From an uncultured Bacilli bacterium (lineage in GTDB: Bacteria; Bacillota_I; Bacilli_A; RF39; UBA660): a DNA stretch of 15,177 bases. The DNA lies in NCBI GenBank assembly GCA_947632355.1, contig CANROY010000031.1, positions 1 through 15,177 of the forward strand, given 5' to 3'. Shown piece by piece: positions 14,455-15,177 of the stretch; positions within the stretch are counted from its first letter, which is position 1, and each line of letters begins with the position of its first letter. The position numbers were made by a program, and so were the translations under genes. Below the pieces are notes generated by a model that had not been told where the DNA came from, made no database searches, and saw nothing but the letters and a program-made list of their open reading frames with translations.

Positions 14455-14661
14455 TTAATTCATAACTTTATCTATATAAAAACTATTATTCCTATAAAAT
14501 CGAACAAGAGCAGGCTCAGTTTTAATATTTTGATGAATTAAAAATTCCATATTTGCATAAAACTGTTCTAATAATTTCTTTTGAATATTTTCTCTATAAA
14601 TGATTTTATTTAATTTAGTATTTATATTTAAAAGTAAATTATTTTTTGATTCAAAATTCAC
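14455..14661 (-). CDS. Possible small basic protein (68 aa, GTG start), doubtful
   Basis: An open frame on the same strand as the island genes, ending just upstream of the 888-aa gene's promoter. The product would be basic and Asn/Lys/Ile-rich with two possible helices. I see no convincing ribosome binding site for the GTG at 14661. A TATAAT at 14671-14676 would make the transcript almost leaderless. An internal ATG (MEFLIHQN) could be an alternative start. The frame stays open upstream to a TAG about 30 bases before the GTG, so this could be the 3' remnant of a longer gene. No family is recognised. It may equally be chance in A+T-rich DNA. Confidence 0.25.
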   Translation of the reverse strand: MNFESKNNLLLNINTKLNKIIYRENIQKKLLEQFYANMEFLIHQNIKTEPALVRFYRNNSFYIDKVMN

Positions 14662-15030
14662 TGCAGACTCATTATATTTTCTTACTGCCTATGACTTACT
14701 TTTAATATTATTTTACTTCATAAATTTAGATAATATCTTTTTCAAAACTGAATAAAATTTTAAGTCCAAACAGGATATGGGAATGCACCACGAAAATTCA
14801 AAGCCCTTTAATATAAAGGATTTTTTCATATCGTAGGTGCACCACCAACCATTTTCGCACTTGCGAAAATAACTATTTTATATCTTTTTATAGTTGAAAT
14901 TTAGTAACAAAATCATTTTAACTCTTTATTTATAAAGCCTTCTTATCAACTATTTTTCAACTAGTTTGATTTTTAGAAGGAAAATTTAATTGTTCTATAG
15001 CATATTCGTAATGATTTACCCTCAAGCAAT
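14662..15030. other. Non-coding, hairpin-rich spacer between the island and the tRNA gene
   Basis: No gene is supported here. Visible elements are: a 6-bp hairpin at 14805-14819 followed on the plus strand by six T residues (14821-14826), which could act as a plus-strand terminator; TGCACCAC repeated at 14784-14791 and 14838-14845; a 9-bp-arm hairpin at 14851-14870; and an AACTAT/ATAGTT inverted repeat beginning at 14871. The stretch is locally richer in G+C around 14765-14870 than its surroundings, which suggests a defined element such as an RNA or a mobile-element end. Confidence 0.5.
14851..14870. repeat. Perfect 9-bp hairpin containing AAGTGCG
   Basis: ATTTTCGCA and TGCGAAAAT flank a 2-base centre. 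On the minus strand the centre reads GCAAGTGCG, which resembles the core found at some MOB-Q relaxase nick sites (AAGTGCG). It is not followed by a strong T tract, so it is a poor terminator. Confidence 0.6.
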
Positions 15031-15058
15031 AAAAAAGCCCATAACATCAAATGTTATG
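15031..15058 (-). terminator. Intrinsic terminator of the tRNA-Leu transcript
   Basis: On the minus strand CATAACAT (15051-15058) pairs with ATGTTATG (15040-15047) around a 3-base loop and is followed by GGGC and six T residues (15031-15036). It lies 44 bases after the tRNA 3' end. Confidence 0.75.
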
Positions 15059-15101
15059 AACCTATATTCTTAAATCGCAAAGGTGCGACTTTCAACCTCT
15101 A

Positions 15102-15177
15102 TGGTGCGGGTAAAGGGACTTGAACCCCCATGGATTTCTCCGCTAGATCCTAAGTCTAGTGCGTCTACCAATTCCGC
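15102..15177 (-). tRNA. tRNA-Leu (anticodon UAG), 5' end cut by the window edge
   Basis: Read leftward, this is a class II tRNA. The D-arm AATTGGTAGACGC, a 5-bp anticodon stem CTAGA/TCTAG (15155-15159 and 15143-15147) with loop CTTAGGA giving anticodon UAG (15150-15152), a long variable arm, the T-arm GGGGGTTCAAGTCCC and a 3' acceptor strand ending in an encoded CCA (15102-15104) are all present. It reads CUA and probably other CUN leucine codons. The 5' acceptor strand lies outside the window, so only 76 of the expected roughly 85 bases are seen. Its 3' end faces the island, the usual orientation for integration into a tRNA gene. Confidence 0.95.

Noticed and set aside
14455..14690. LemA-family remnant
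   Set aside because: A short KYNES-like stretch upstream of the GTG recalls LemA, but nothing else in the frame fits the family.
14765..14800. Degenerate 5S rRNA fragment
   Set aside because: The minus strand has TTCCCATATCC and later GGACTTAA, faintly like the 5S core, but the surrounding helices are missing and spacing is wrong.

Overview
The window looks like chromosomal DNA from a low-GC Firmicute, probably a gut-type Bacilli lineage related to Erysipelotrichia or RF39. The evidence is strong A+T bias, AGGAGG-type ribosome binding sites, TATAAT promoters often with an extended TGn, TGG used for Trp, and the mix of gene families. The genus cannot be fixed from the sequence alone.

Bases 1-2217 (+ strand) are ordinary core chromosome: mscL with its own promoter and terminator, then a two-gene envelope operon (a five-helix membrane protein of the putative ABC-transporter type IV family, coupled by a 1-base overlap to a GT28/MGDG-synthase-type glycolipid glycosyltransferase). 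Two intrinsic terminators are folded across stop codons. Bases 2210-3092 (- strand) hold a small operon of a MazG/HisE-like nucleotide pyrophosphohydrolase and an unrecognised protein.

From about 3150 to 14660 all genes read leftward, are visibly more A+T rich, and are nearly all of unknown function. They include a WDGH-type phage-associated protein, a DUF3841 protein, a 319-aa protein overlapping a small acidic protein, a 981-aa helical protein with a distinct C-terminal module, a DEDD-type 3'-5' exonuclease-like protein, and an 888-aa protein with about five degenerate ~50-aa repeats and a Cys-Cys C-terminal domain. The right edge is a truncated tRNA-Leu(UAG) gene, also reading leftward, with its terminator. 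About 440 bp of mostly non-coding DNA with several hairpins lies between it and the large genes. The layout resembles an accessory island beside a tRNA gene, but no integrase, transposase or confirmed att duplication is visible.

The most unusual signal is a repeated intergenic module. Four copies (near 4.5, 5.8, 7.5 and 11.5 kb) each carry a 27-bp dyad with 11-base arms and a 5-base spacer. The paired positions vary with compensation or G-T pairing. In three copies the dyad ends exactly 20 bp upstream of an extended -10 box feeding the next gene. In the fourth the -10 has decayed and the gene uses a different promoter overlapping a separate 19-bp palindrome. This suggests that several island genes form one regulon or were assembled from units sharing an upstream control element. 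The exonuclease-like gene, the 319-aa gene and the WDGH gene carry intact copies. The 888-aa and 981-aa genes have their own consensus-like promoters without the dyad. A defence or phage-interaction role is plausible but not shown.
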